DNA of 64,000 nucleotides, taken from positions 42,451,253 through 42,515,252 of the forward strand of contig CM075939.1 in NCBI GenBank assembly GCA_038030265.1, written 5' to 3'. Shown piece after piece: positions 21,801 to 28,919 of the stretch; within the stretch, counting starts at the first letter, position 1; every line of letters starts with the position of its first letter. The position numbers and the translations under genes were made by a program. The notes below the pieces were generated by a model. The model did not search any database. It saw only the letters and a program-made list of their open reading frames with translations, and had not been told where the DNA came from. The stretch comes from Corythucha ciliata. Lineage: Eukaryota > Arthropoda > Insecta > Hemiptera > Tingidae.

Positions 21801-24627
21801 ATCCGTGAAATTGCAAGTTTTCGGCCTGAATATCAGCAAAGTTGCTGGTTTCCTGTCATCATTTTCACCTAAACAGCAAATTTAGAAACTTTCATTTTGT
21901 TTTTTTAGTGGGCACCAGACCCTGGAATGACCGGATATGACAGCACCCAAAGTTTGAAACAGGCCCCTGAAAGTTGCCCGCCTTTTTGTCTAGATCTAGC
22001 TACGCCCATGGTTGTAAACGAGTGCTTTTTCTTAATTTCACTTGAGGATTTGCGCTGTATCTCAATTTTAGGCGCGAATTAGTGCTGTTTCTTATTTTTA
22101 TCCGCGAATTAGCGATTTTTCCAATTTTACAGCTATGAATTTCGTGGCTTTCTCTATTATTTAGCTACGAAATTACAAAGTGCGGGTTATTTTTTGGGCA
22201 ATTTCATCCACGAATGGGCACTTTTTCGCTATTTTAGCCTCAAATTTTCACTTTTCTTCATTCCAACGTTGAATTAACGATTTTTTCACTTTTTTTGCAA
22301 CGAATTTCGAGAATTTTCTCTATCCTTTAGCCACGAAATTGCTTAAAGGGCCCGCGATGCAGCGTTTACTCAAATTTTAGCTGCGAATAATGTTCGTTTT
22401 CATCAATTTTAGCTGTGCATTAGTGAATTTTCTTAATTTTATGACCGACTGGTCGTATTTTGTCAATTTCAGCCGCGTATGAGAGCTCTTTCTCAATATT
22501 CGCAGCAGACTTTGCCCACTCGAACAGCGTATAAGTGTGGTTTTTGTCTAAATTTCAGCTGTAAATGAGATAAACTGTGAATTAGCGATTATTTCGCAGG
22601 CTTAGCGTTTGTGGCGGGTGTACGATTTTCATCGAAAACTCATAGATATGGGACGCTACAGGCGTTTTTTGCTGTAATCGAATAATAAGACGTTGCCTCG
22701 TGTGACTCGTCGTTCACGAGGATGGAATCTTTACTCCCCCAAGAAACAACTCGCAACTCCAAAACTGGTAGAAATGCTGCCCTAAAAACCTCAATTTAGT
22801 GGTTTTCATTCTTCAACACTTGGATTCACCGCTACATAAACATTGAAACTTGCATTTCTTGACTATTCCCGCTGGTGTTGGGGGGGGGGGTGTAATTTTG
22901 TGGGGGTTACGTACAATTTCGAGGCTATTTATCCACTGAACTCGAAATTTAGCTGCTGCTGGTTATTCAAAACCGGAAATTTCGTGGTTATTGCTCCCAA
23001 CGGAATTTTGTGGCTCTTTATCATACGAAATATTCAATTTTTCACCTATTCGTCCTTGTAAATTTGCAGTTTCTACCATTTATGCTCTGAAACTTACAAT
23101 TTCGTGACTATATGTATAGTTAGCCCTAAAACTTTAATATCGAAACACAATTTTGCAATGTGGAAGTAACATAAGAAATAAAAATCGGTGGAAACATTTT
23201 TTTTTTCGAAAGAAAATGACTAAAGATGACTAGGAATTGAATATTAGTGCGTAAATGATTGATTTCGATTTATAGCGAAATAATAAAACTTGCCAATGTT
23301 TTTGTTAACCTAAACGGCCGGTCTGTGACTTGTGACGTAGTTAAGGGGCCGTGACCCCTCCCAACCCTCCGCATCATGGCTGTTATCATGTCTTGCCCCT
23401 TCTTGTCCTTCCCATTCTCTTAAGTCCTATTGTTTGATTTGTGGGAAGCTATTGTGAGGTCATGCGAATGCTGTTATTACGTCATCAGTCTATCTAGCAT
23501 ATTTCAAATGGTTCTTTTTTCTTTATGCAAATTGCAAATTAGACGACCCTCGTCTTAGGACTTTTCAAGGGATTACTCCCCCCTCACCGCACCACCCTAG
23601 TCACCCTGCAGTGAATTCGAGGGAGTGGGGAGGCTGAAAATAATGAATTAAACTTTATTAAACTTTAGATTGCGGTGAAGGGGGAGTAATCCCTTGAAAA
23701 GTCCTAAGACAAGGGTCGTCTAATTTGCAATATTTCAAATGGGTCCCGCAACCCAATAGGTTTAAAAATTAATAAAAAAAAATATAGGGCCTGATTTTAT
23801 TTGAACGGATCGTGTTTTCATGAGTTTTGGGAACCAATCTGACACGATGGCATGATTTTGGAAAATGTGTTACTTCCTCATTGCGTTGTTTTTTGTAGCA
23901 GACGGGTTCCAACCCCCCACCCCCCGCCTTTGTTTCATAGACGCCCCTGACTCCTTTATCACCCAAAATGCAATACCGTTTTTTTTTTCTTTCTAGAACT
24001 TTTCGATTAACTACTGGCTGGACGAAGGACTCAAAAAAGAAAAACTCGTCCTTGGAATGCCTCTGTACGGACAGAGTTTCACACTGGCGAATGAAACGGA
24101 TCACGGTCTCAACGCTCCGACCACCGGGCCAGGACAACAGGGCCAGTTCACACGAGCGGCTGGCTTTCTCGCTTTTTACGAAGTAAGTTCGTCCATTTTC
24201 ATCACGTTTTTAAATTGTTTTCTTCAATTCCCCCCTCCCCCTCTACCTTTTTTTTTATTTTTTTTAGATATGCGACACAGTTTCGGGACAAAACTGGAAC
24301 GTCGAAAGACACAAAGACGGTTCAATGGGACCGATAGCCTATAAAGGTGATCAGTGGGTGAGCTACGACGACGTCGAGGACATTCGTAGAAAGGTAATTC
24401 TGGGTCTGAGCATGCTTGAATCATTATTTTGTTGTTTTTTTCAAACATTTTTTTTTTTTGCCCGGTAGTCCAAACTTATCAAAGAACTCGGCCTCGGCGG
24501 TGGCATGGTTTGGGCTCTCGACTTGGACGATTTTAGAAACACCTGCGGTTGCGGTTATTCGCCGCTGTTGTCGACGATCAATCAAGAGTTGCGTCAAAGG
24601 AAGGGAAATACCAATAATTGTACGTAG
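2522..24627 (+). CDS. Cht10: Cht10-like multi-domain chitinase (group II), 5' end outside window
   Basis: Secreted chitinase that hydrolyses beta-1,4 links of chitin in cuticle or similar matrices. Exons, each with AG/GT borders and matching phases: 2522-2572, 2655-2791, 2865-3042, 3129-3262, 3655-3883, 3952-4131, 4215-4295, 4364-4494, 4562-4697, 4772-4914, 4978-5107, 5177-5232, 5332-5457, 5528-5660, 11781-11935, 17079-17206, 17285-17418, 17475-17822, 17886-18028, 18089-18479, 18574-18842, 18902-19043, 19115-19303, 19375-19722, 19785-19927, 23997-24182, 24268-24393, 24469-24627 (TAG). Spliced this gives about 1,567 residues without internal stops. Domain order: Thr-rich linker, CBM14, CBM14, GH18, Thr-rich linker, GH18, CBM14, GH18. 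The three GH18 domains share VVCYFTNWAWYRQG, GGWND, DWEYPKCWQ, YDYHG and WALDLDDF, the group II signature. The first exon begins mid-codon, so signal peptide and any further catalytic domains lie upstream of the window. There is no CBM after the last GH18. Confidence 0.93.
3952..5660 (+). CDS. Cht10: Chitinase exons 6-14: first GH18 catalytic domain
   Basis: Nine small exons encode one TIM-barrel GH18 domain of about 370 residues. Visible landmarks are the strand-1 motif VVCYFTNWAWYRQG, the LALGGWND motif, the catalytic signature FDGLDLDWEYP with its acid/base Glu, MTYDYHGQWD, MGMPMYGQGF and GGGMIWALDLDDF. All DxxDxDxE residues are present, so the domain should be active. The last exon continues with a short basic/hydrophobic tail and ends in phase 1, joining the linker exon 6.1 kb downstream. 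This domain keeps more introns than the other two. Confidence 0.93.
5690..6110 (-). repeat. Interspersed repeat (family E), left arm of long inverted repeat
   Basis: Contains the segment reading GGGAGCAGTCGGGGCCG and then ATTGCTGTTCCATAAAAATG. Its reverse complement occurs at about 16415-16560, and the following part (ACTATAGCGTTTTCCGAACC and neighbours) is found reversed at about 15590-15790. Units of roughly 30 bp with the core AAATTGCAAGTTTCTGGTC recur here. It lies in the chitinase intron 5661-11780 and starts the long inverted repeat described separately. Confidence 0.75.
6110..9820. repeat. Degenerate ~30 bp array, family A, with an orientation switch
   Basis: Intronic DNA made of loosely repeated units with the core TTTTAGCCGCGAATTAGC followed by a run like GCTTTTTCTCAATT. 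Units read forward to about 8780, reversed from about 8780 to 9235 (core GCTAATTCGCGGCTAAAA), then forward again but more decayed. Blocks near 7480-7560, 8110-8230 and 8340-8450 are near-copies of each other (ATCTCTTTTCTATGTGCGAATTG region), so local duplication is layered on the array. No coding potential seen. Confidence 0.85.
6775..6865 (+). mobile_element. Half copy of the GGGATTACTCCC MITE family
   Basis: The stretch AGGGTGGTGCGGTGAG, GGGAGTAATCCCTTGA, GTCCTAAGACAAGGGTCG and TCTAATTTGCAATTAATT matches the right terminal arm of the MITE at 23531-23731 and, more distantly, that at 15977-16403. No left arm is present, so this is a solo terminus inside a family A array. Confidence 0.7.
9937..10429. 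mobile_element. 493 bp inverted-terminus element, copy 1
   Basis: The ends read AATGAGGAAGTAACA and its inverse TGTTACTTCCTCATT. The whole interior (for example ATTGGGTTGCGGGACCCATT, GGCTAGATAGACTGATGACG, CGCTATAAATCGAAATCAAT) recurs in reverse orientation at 23156-23883. It has no open frame of note, so it is a non-autonomous, MITE-like element. I could not define a clean target-site duplication. It sits in the chitinase intron 5661-11780. Confidence 0.8.
10435..11240 (+). repeat. Degenerate ~30 bp array, family D
   Basis: Repeated units with a core like CGAAATTGGGTTTTTGAAAG followed by AGCCAAATCC. This is a different consensus from families A and B but has a similar unit size and similar decay. 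A C14 run interrupts it near 11090. Related units appear at about 52140-52360. Open frames on either strand only translate the repeat. Confidence 0.75.
11241..11780. other. Intronic sequence with nothing recognised
   Basis: Last part of the chitinase intron before exon 15. It contains a few short GTAGGAC-like repetitions near 11635-11665 but no exon, RNA or transposon that I can support. It ends in the polypyrimidine tract and acceptor CACCTTTTAG. Confidence 0.5.
11781..11935 (+). CDS. Cht10: Chitinase exon 15: isolated Thr-rich linker exon
   Basis: 155 nt exon between a 6.1 kb and a 5.1 kb intron. It encodes GSGSWEVP, then a run of eleven Thr, then a Lys/Pro-rich stretch, linking GH18-1 to GH18-2 without a CBM14. 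Phases fit: exon 14 leaves one base and this exon supplies the other two, ending on a full codon before exon 16. Its length is not a multiple of three, so skipping it would shift the frame and, from the sequence of exon 16, meet a TGA after 15 codons. Confidence 0.9.
11936..13040. other. Intronic sequence, nothing definite
   Basis: Start of the 5.1 kb intron after exon 15. I see no exon or classifiable repeat except scattered family E-like units (AAATTGCAATTTCGG near 12605) and family A-like units after about 12890. Confidence 0.45.
13041..13335 (-). mobile_element. tRNA-derived SINE, copy 1
   Basis: Read on the minus strand this is a tRNA-like head with the B box GGTTCGAATCC, a conserved body (TGTGACACGGCACACTCGG, GTGTGGGCGTTCCCGGCG, GCGCACCGACCGAAACACC) and a 3' tail of AAC/AAAC repeats (13042-13060 on the plus strand reads CTTTGTTTGTTTGTTG). 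A second copy with the same order of blocks lies at 58857-59133 on the plus strand. Two dispersed copies with a pol III-type head and a tail fit a SINE. The minus-strand open frame across it is an accident. Confidence 0.85.
13345..14230 (+). repeat. Family A array, forward block
   Basis: Clear run of units with the core TTTTAGCCGCGAATTAGCG plus CTTTTTCTCAATT, about 30-32 bp each, 70-90 percent alike by eye. It lies in the chitinase intron between exons 15 and 16. No coding potential. Confidence 0.85.
16035..16106 (-). pseudogene. tRNA-like sequence, truncated (no T arm)
   Basis: Minus-strand reading TCCCAGGATAGCTCAGTTGG then TTAGAGCACCTGGCGCGAAA, with an A box and the D and anticodon arms of a tRNA. 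After the anticodon stem the sequence runs into the MITE terminus, so the T arm and B box are missing. It faces the intact-looking copy at 16153-16227. Confidence 0.7.
16153..16227 (+). tRNA. tRNA-like gene with intact A and B boxes, probable pseudogene
   Basis: 74-75 nt cloverleaf candidate. The A box TAGCTCAGTTGG and B box GGTTCGAATCC are perfect. The T arm GTGGG/CCCAC pairs fully and the D stem GCTC/GAGC pairs. The acceptor stem TCCCGGG/CTGGGGA has one G-G mismatch. The anticodon stem CCTGG/CTATG has a C-T mismatch and the loop CGCTAAA has G where T33 is nearly invariant, so the triplet CTA at the anticodon position should not be trusted. Overall it resembles a Thr/Ile-type tRNA body. Most likely a tRNA-derived pseudogene that could still bind TFIIIC. 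Confidence 0.6.
16404..17040. repeat. Family E repeat and unclassified intron end
   Basis: 16404-16560 is the right end of the inverted repeat (CTGGTCTTTATTTTCATGG, then GCAGTCGGGGCCG reversed). 16560-16800 shows more family E units (AAATTGCGAGTTTCCGG-like). From 16800 to the acceptor before 17079 I recognise nothing except a T/A run and a C9 run. Confidence 0.55.
17079..18479 (+). CDS. Cht10: Chitinase exons 16-20: second GH18 domain
   Basis: Exons 17079-17206, 17285-17418, 17475-17822, 17886-18028 and 18089-18479. Exon 16 begins with the end of the linker (KPTTSTKPGRPEVTTETD) and then DFKVVCYFTNWAWYR, and an intron splits the WYR/QG codon. Catalytic signature FDGLDLDWEYP is intact. The third motif is MCYDYHG where Cys replaces the usual Thr or Ala. 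The domain ends FGGAMVWALDLDDF. Exon 18 equals three fused exons of GH18-1 and exon 20 equals four, so introns were lost here or gained there. The exon 20 donor is GTTTGT, a weaker site. Confidence 0.92.
18574..19043 (+). CDS. Cht10: Chitinase exons 21-22: end of GH18-2 and third CBM14
   Basis: Exon 18574-18842 starts with the GH18 tail (CEPYPLLRTINRAL), then a linker and the first part of a CBM14 with CPDITGDKVNCAKFYTCQYG and CPPGLHFNQ. Exon 18902-19043 completes it with MCDWPENVNC and adds an acidic Ser/Thr/Pro linker to GH18-3. The intron inside this CBM14 lies at the same place (after LHxN) as the one in the second CBM14, evidence that the modules duplicated with their introns. Confidence 0.9.
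19115..24627 (+). CDS. Cht10: Chitinase exons 23-28: third GH18 domain and C terminus
   Basis: Exons 19115-19303, 19375-19722, 19785-19927, 23997-24182, 24268-24393 and 24469-24627. Motifs: YKVVCYFTNWAWYRQG, LGLGGWND, FQGLDFDWEYP, MAYDYHGHWD, LGMPLYGQSF and GGGMVWALDLDDF. The catalytic Glu and the two following Asp are present, but the first Asp of DxxDxDxE is Gln. The protein ends shortly after the barrel (SPLLSTINQELRQRKGN, stop TAG at 24625-24627). A 4.1 kb repeat-filled intron separates exons 25 and 26, at a position where GH18-1 has a 63 bp intron. Confidence 0.92.
19928..23155. repeat. Chitinase intron filled with family A and E arrays
   Basis: Family A units read forward at 19990-20990 and again at 22010-22600, and reversed at 21140-21560. 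Family E units (GAAATTGCAAGTTT) occupy about 21560-21960 and 22790-23150. A C10 run lies at 19963 and a G10 run at 22877. No exon or RNA gene seen. 21000-21140 and 22600-22790 are unclassified. Confidence 0.75.
23156..23883. mobile_element. Inverted-terminus element, copy 2, with nested MITE
   Basis: Reverse-orientation copy of 9937-10429 with ends CAATGTGGAAGTAACA and TGTTACTTCCTCATTG. It is about 235 bp longer because another MITE has inserted. ATTTCAAATGG occurs on both sides of the insertion (near 23503 and 23731) but only once at the matching place in copy 1, as expected of a target duplication. It lies in the chitinase intron before exon 26. Confidence 0.82.
23531..23731. mobile_element. 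201 bp MITE with ~60 bp inverted termini
   Basis: Ends ATTGCAAATTAGACGACCCT and AGGGTCGTCTAATTTGCAAT are perfect inverse copies. The inverted arms continue through GTCTTAGGACTTTTCAAGGG and GATTACTCCC. The centre has CACCCTAGTCACCCTGCAG and GAGTGGGGAGGCTGAAAAT. It has no open frame. Related elements: a half copy at 6775-6865 and the tRNA-carrying one at 15977-16403. Confidence 0.85.
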
Positions 24628-25032
24628 AAAGACAATAGTGACGCCAGCAAAGATTTATCGTCGTTAGTTGTAAATGGGCTGGGGGGTGGGTTTGATCTGT
24701 TGAACTGTTGATCATGTTCTGGGCAATTTTGACTTCCATGTTCAAGACAATTTTTGCTGATTACATGATGATTTATTCATGATTTTTGGGTAAGAACTGT
24801 TCAGTTAAATTGAGCGATTTTTCGACATTTTCTATAGAAAGGAATACACGACTGAAATTATATTTGGGACTTAAATTATACCCCCTCCCCCCTCATTATA
24901 GTGGTACACGCATTCCGATTCCCTTCTCAATCCTAAACATCTCACCGACATTTTGCATGTTGCGTTAACAATAGTCAACAATATTTAAATATTTATTTTT
25001 CAGTACATAGTTCTAGGAAACCAATTTTTTAT
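24628..25032. other. Convergent intergenic region
   Basis: 405 bp between the stop codons of the chitinase (+) and the acyl-CoA-binding protein gene (-), holding both 3' UTRs. No canonical AATAAA is evident for the chitinase; the AATATTTAAATATT stretch near 24980 is AT-rich. Nothing else recognised. Confidence 0.6.
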
Positions 25033-25036
25033 TTAT
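25021..25036 (-). terminator. Polyadenylation signal of the acyl-CoA-binding protein gene
   Basis: On the minus strand AAATAAATAAATAAAAAA overlaps and follows the TAA stop at 25033-25035, giving overlapping AATAAA hexamers. So close to the stop codon it implies a very short 3' UTR, which suits the tight convergent arrangement. Confidence 0.65.
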
Positions 25037-26382
25037 TTATATCTAGCAACGATCTCGTCTGCAAGAGATTTGTACGCCTCCATTGCCGCCTCTTTGGTCA
25101 TTCCTTTTTGCTTTTCCCACGCCTCCCACTTGAACTTGGCCTTCAAGTCGATCATTCCAGGCTTTGCTAAACGTGATGAAACGAAAAAAATAAAATTAAA
25201 AAATTGCTGTTTGGGGGGGGGGGAGGTATTTACCAGTGGTGTTGTCTCCAACCGTCGCCTGTTTGAAGAGGGCGTACAATTCCAATAGCTCGTCGTCGGT
25301 TGGTTTTTTCGTCAAGGCTTTAACAGCGGACGCGGCTTCGTTAAATCGCTAAAAAAAAAAAATTATACGTGAGCTCGAAACGAATTGAAGTCACCGTTTT
25401 TTGGTGTGTTGTTTTTTTTAAGAAAGTGGGAAAAACAAAGAAAGTAACGAGTAACGACGCGTTTCTTTCAGATTTCACTCTCGCCCGATAAGATCAATGG
25501 CCTTGTTTAGGCGAAAATCCTTTAATATTTTCCTTTTTTTTCCCATACACGGAATGTGACGCTCGGGTTGCTAGTGAAACTGTCTCAAATTTAAGGATTC
25601 ATGACCCTTGAAACCCATTAAGTAACACCTCAAGCAATTCTCCACCGTTAGGCGCCCTCCGGGCTCCGGGTACATTAGAAAAGATAACGAAAATAAGTGT
25701 AAATTTGCCTCAAAAACACAATTATTAGAACGTTATTTACAAGTCCTTGTCGTACCCTCGCACTCGTGAAATTAGATAAGATAAATGACCAATTTAAGAG
25801 AGTATTAATTAATATTATGTCAACATTCGGACTCTCGTAAAAATTATAACGATAACCCTTGAAACGATTTTGTCTTGAAGTAGGGGGTGGGGGGGGGTGG
25901 ACAAATGTTTATTTTCTCTTATTTTTATCTTAAATTGAATGGAAGAGAGAAACGTGCGCCACGAGATGCACTCAGGGAAATTAATCTCGTACCATGGAGA
26001 ATTGCATCATTTTTGTTTGCCCGTACAGCCGTCAACCATCAAGAATATTTTAGATTTCATCAATCACCTCGTACTGCCCAGGCGATCACAGTGTCTTCGT
26101 TTACGCCTCAGTTCCGGGGCTAATGTAATGCCCCCCCCCCGGGGGGGGGGGAAGCCTTGTGGGGCTAAAAGTCTGAGGTCTTTAGCCCAGGGGGTCAACC
26201 ATGAGCTAGCGTTAAAAAATTAACGCAAGCGGTAACTAAGGACGCTCTATCAAAAATAATGTTATAACGCTAATAACGCCATAGATACCGCATTTTGACG
26301 GTATTTTTACGCTAACTCATGGTTGACCCCCGGGTGTGTTATTGAGACATACGCCCGATATGTGTGTTACCTGTGCCAGCAT
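25033..26382 (-). CDS. ACBP: Acyl-CoA-binding protein (ACBP/DBI)
   Basis: Small cytosolic four-helix protein that binds medium and long-chain acyl-CoA esters and carries them between pools. CDS exons on the minus strand: 26371-26382 (ATG CTG GCA CAG), 25234-25348, 25033-25166. Together they make 86 residues plus stop, the usual family length, with correct GT-AG borders and phases. The protein reads MLAQRFNEAASAVKALTKKP, then DDELLELYALFKQATVGD, then AKPGMIDLKAKFKWEAW to the end. By family numbering the ligand-contact residues Tyr28, Lys32, Lys54 and Tyr73 are all present; Tyr31 is Phe. The first coding exon is only 12 nt, so the start rests on the family alignment. The frame stays open upstream of this ATG, and a slightly longer N terminus cannot be excluded. 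The 1 kb first intron carries a MITE. Confidence 0.95.
26190..26331. mobile_element. 142 bp MITE in the first intron of ACBP
   Basis: Left end GGGGGTCAACCATGAGCTAG and right end CTAACTCATGGTTGACCCCC are inverse copies over about 25 bp with one mismatch. The interior also has local inverted symmetry (ACCGCATTTTGACGGT). No open frame. The flanks (AGCCCA on the left, GGGTGTG on the right) show no clear target duplication. An uninterrupted C-then-G tract at about 26130-26150 lies just outside. Confidence 0.75.
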
Positions 26383-26639
26383 CGCGTTGAATTCTAATGT
26401 TTTCTCAATGAATTGAGTCTCTTCCAAAGTCGCACCGTTGAAGAGTCGAGTACTTTCAAATTTTTTTTTTTTAATTGGACACGCCGCGCCGATAAGATAG
26501 AAATTTGTATAACAATTGAGGCAGCCAAAGAGAGAAGCGAGCAAACCAAAGCGACGAGATGTAAAAATCCAATGCAAAATTTGACTGCGCCCAAGCAGGT
26601 TATGAGTTTCGATTGAGTGGAGTGGTGTACTTGGCGTCA

Positions 26640-26925
26640 CTCAACTTAAAATCTATACAACGAAAATGTCTTAATAAGATACCCTACTCATTTTGAGGGT
26701 TTTAAGCTCGGGGAATCCAAAAATCAAAACGGATTTCCGATCAGACAAGCAGTTCAAGAAGTTTTCACGGATTTTGGCCGCTTTCTCCCGTTTTCACACA
26801 TGAGCAGATTACCGACGTACGGGTGAGGGGGTGGACTACCCCACGGCCACCGTTCAAAGGGGTCCTTTCGAGAAGCTTAAATATGAAAAAAAGGGATTTT
26901 TGAATTTAAAATAATTTTGTTGCAA
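26640..26925. other. Upstream region of ACBP, nothing recognised
   Basis: Likely contains the 5' UTR and promoter of the minus-strand ACBP gene, but I see no convincing TATA box or initiator and no other feature. Confidence 0.35.
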
Positions 26926-28080
26926 ACTAATGGGGAACTTGCACATTTTTCAATCACTGGTGTTTCTTGAAGAGAGCTCTTCAACAAGACAATTGCCCAC
27001 ATTAAACTTGGATTGGCTAGAATTAGGAAAAAGCGTTATTTCACGGCAAAAATGGGGTAAAACTTTAATTCGATACAATTGGGAAAATGGGCTAACTAAG
27101 GCTAAAATGGAGAAAAAGCGTTATAGCTCGCGGCTAAAGTTGACAATATAAAGCGCTCATTCGCAGGTAAAATAAAAATAAAAATACGCCAATTCGTGGT
27201 GTGGATTTAAGAAAACCCACTAATTCACTGGGGATAAAACTGAGTAAAAGAGGTACTTCAAAGTAATTAGTTCACGGGGGTGAAAATTGAAAAGAAGTGG
27301 CTAAAATTGAAGGGGGAAAAATGCCAATTCGCTGATCTATTTGAGAAACCTCACCACAATACGCTGCTGACACAGAAAAATCGCTATAATTTCGAGCTAA
27401 TATTGAGATATGGCACTGAATGCTCATCTATGAAAAGGAGAAAAACGCAAATGTGCGGATCAATTTGAGAGAGTCAGCGAATTCACGGCTGAAGTTGAGT
27501 GAAAGCAGAAATTAGCGGCTAAAATTGATAGATATTTTTTGAGGTAAAAAATCATTTTCGAGAAAGAGCACTAATTTGCAGCAAAAATGGAGTAAAAGCG
27601 TTAATTCGCTTGGCTAAGATGTGAAGGAAAACACTTATTCGTGGCTATAATTAAGAAAAGTGCTAATACGCGCGTTGCTAAAATTGAGAAAAAAACGCTA
27701 ATTCACGGATACTTCTGAAAAAAACAGGTTATTCGCGGATAGAACTGTGAAAAGTGTTAGCTCCTGCGGCAAATATTGAGATATAAAACGCTCATTCAGA
27801 CGAAACCGAGAAAATAGTGTCATTCGCGGCAATAAAGATGACAAAAAGCGCTCATTTGCAGCAAAATATCGCCGATTAATTTGAAAAAATTCACTAATTC
27901 ACAGCTAAGAATTCAGTAATAACGGTGATTCGAGTGGCTTAAATTCAGAAATAATTATTCGCGGTTAAAATTGAGAAAGGTTCTAAATCGCGTCGAAAAA
28001 ATTGAGGAAAAGTCCTGATTCGCGGCAAAAAATGTAGAGAAACGCTAATGCTTGGATGTATGAAAACAAAAACTTGGAAA
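26926..28080 (-). repeat. Dispersed repeat unit followed by reversed family A array
   Basis: 26926-27010 (TGGGGAACTTGCACATTTTTC and following, ending CACATTAAACTTGG) recurs in direct orientation at 29030-29115. From 27010 to 28080 units read GCTAAAATTGAGAAAAACGC with GCTAATTCGCGG, i.e. family A reversed. No coding potential. Confidence 0.75.
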
Positions 28081-28919
28081 AAATAATTCAAAACACTCAT
28101 TTTTGCCCACTTTGAGAGGCCTTAGTCACCTCGGCCACCGAATGTGGCCGCGACCGGCTACACTCGTCATGTTATTATGGTCTGAGGGACTCATGGACCA
28201 TTGTGGTTCTGATCGGAACTTGGTCAAATTTTAGGCCCATGGGCGTTTTTGGCGTACTTAAAATTAAAAACCGACAAAACCGCGTTTATTTCGGTTTCTC
28301 ACCACGGGGAATCCGAAATTGGGAACCATTTCCAGAATTAGCTCTTTTTCTCTACGTGAGCCACTAATAAGTTGACTTCAGAAACCACGAATTTTGGCGT
28401 TCTCTCAATCTTAGCTGTGATTGAGCACTTTTCCTCAATTTTAGCTGCGAGTTGGAATTTTCCCTTAATTTTAGCCGCCAAGCGACTTAGTTACTCATCT
28501 TCCGACCCGATGTTGTTCCCTGGTTTCTCAGGGATGTTGAAATAGTGCTCACAACGTCACAACTCATTTATTTTGGCTGTGTATCACTTGAATCAGCTGG
28601 GCATTTCTCGTTAGAAACAAAACTCTACTGGTTTTCATCTGAATATTATACAGTTTTCTAGTTATTGTCCTACAGTTTTTCCAAAGCCGGACCTGGCAAG
28701 CCTGGAGTCAGCTCAATTCCAAGTCAGCTGTCAGGCTGTACCACAAGTTTTGGACGCGATGGATGCTATTGGGGGGGGGGGGGTCGAATGATTCACCGAT
28801 TGAGTCAATTCATCTTTTCTTCTTCTTTTCAGCGCAGCAAGTCACATCAGGCGTGCCATGAATAGCGTCATTTAAGCCTTACCTATACATATCTAGTATA
28901 CATGGCGCAAATGCAGTAC
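28081..28919. other. Unclassified region with a few family A units
   Basis: 28330-28490 has forward family A units. The rest, including an open stretch near 28665-28860 broken by a G12 run, shows no recognisable protein, RNA or transposon. Confidence 0.45.
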
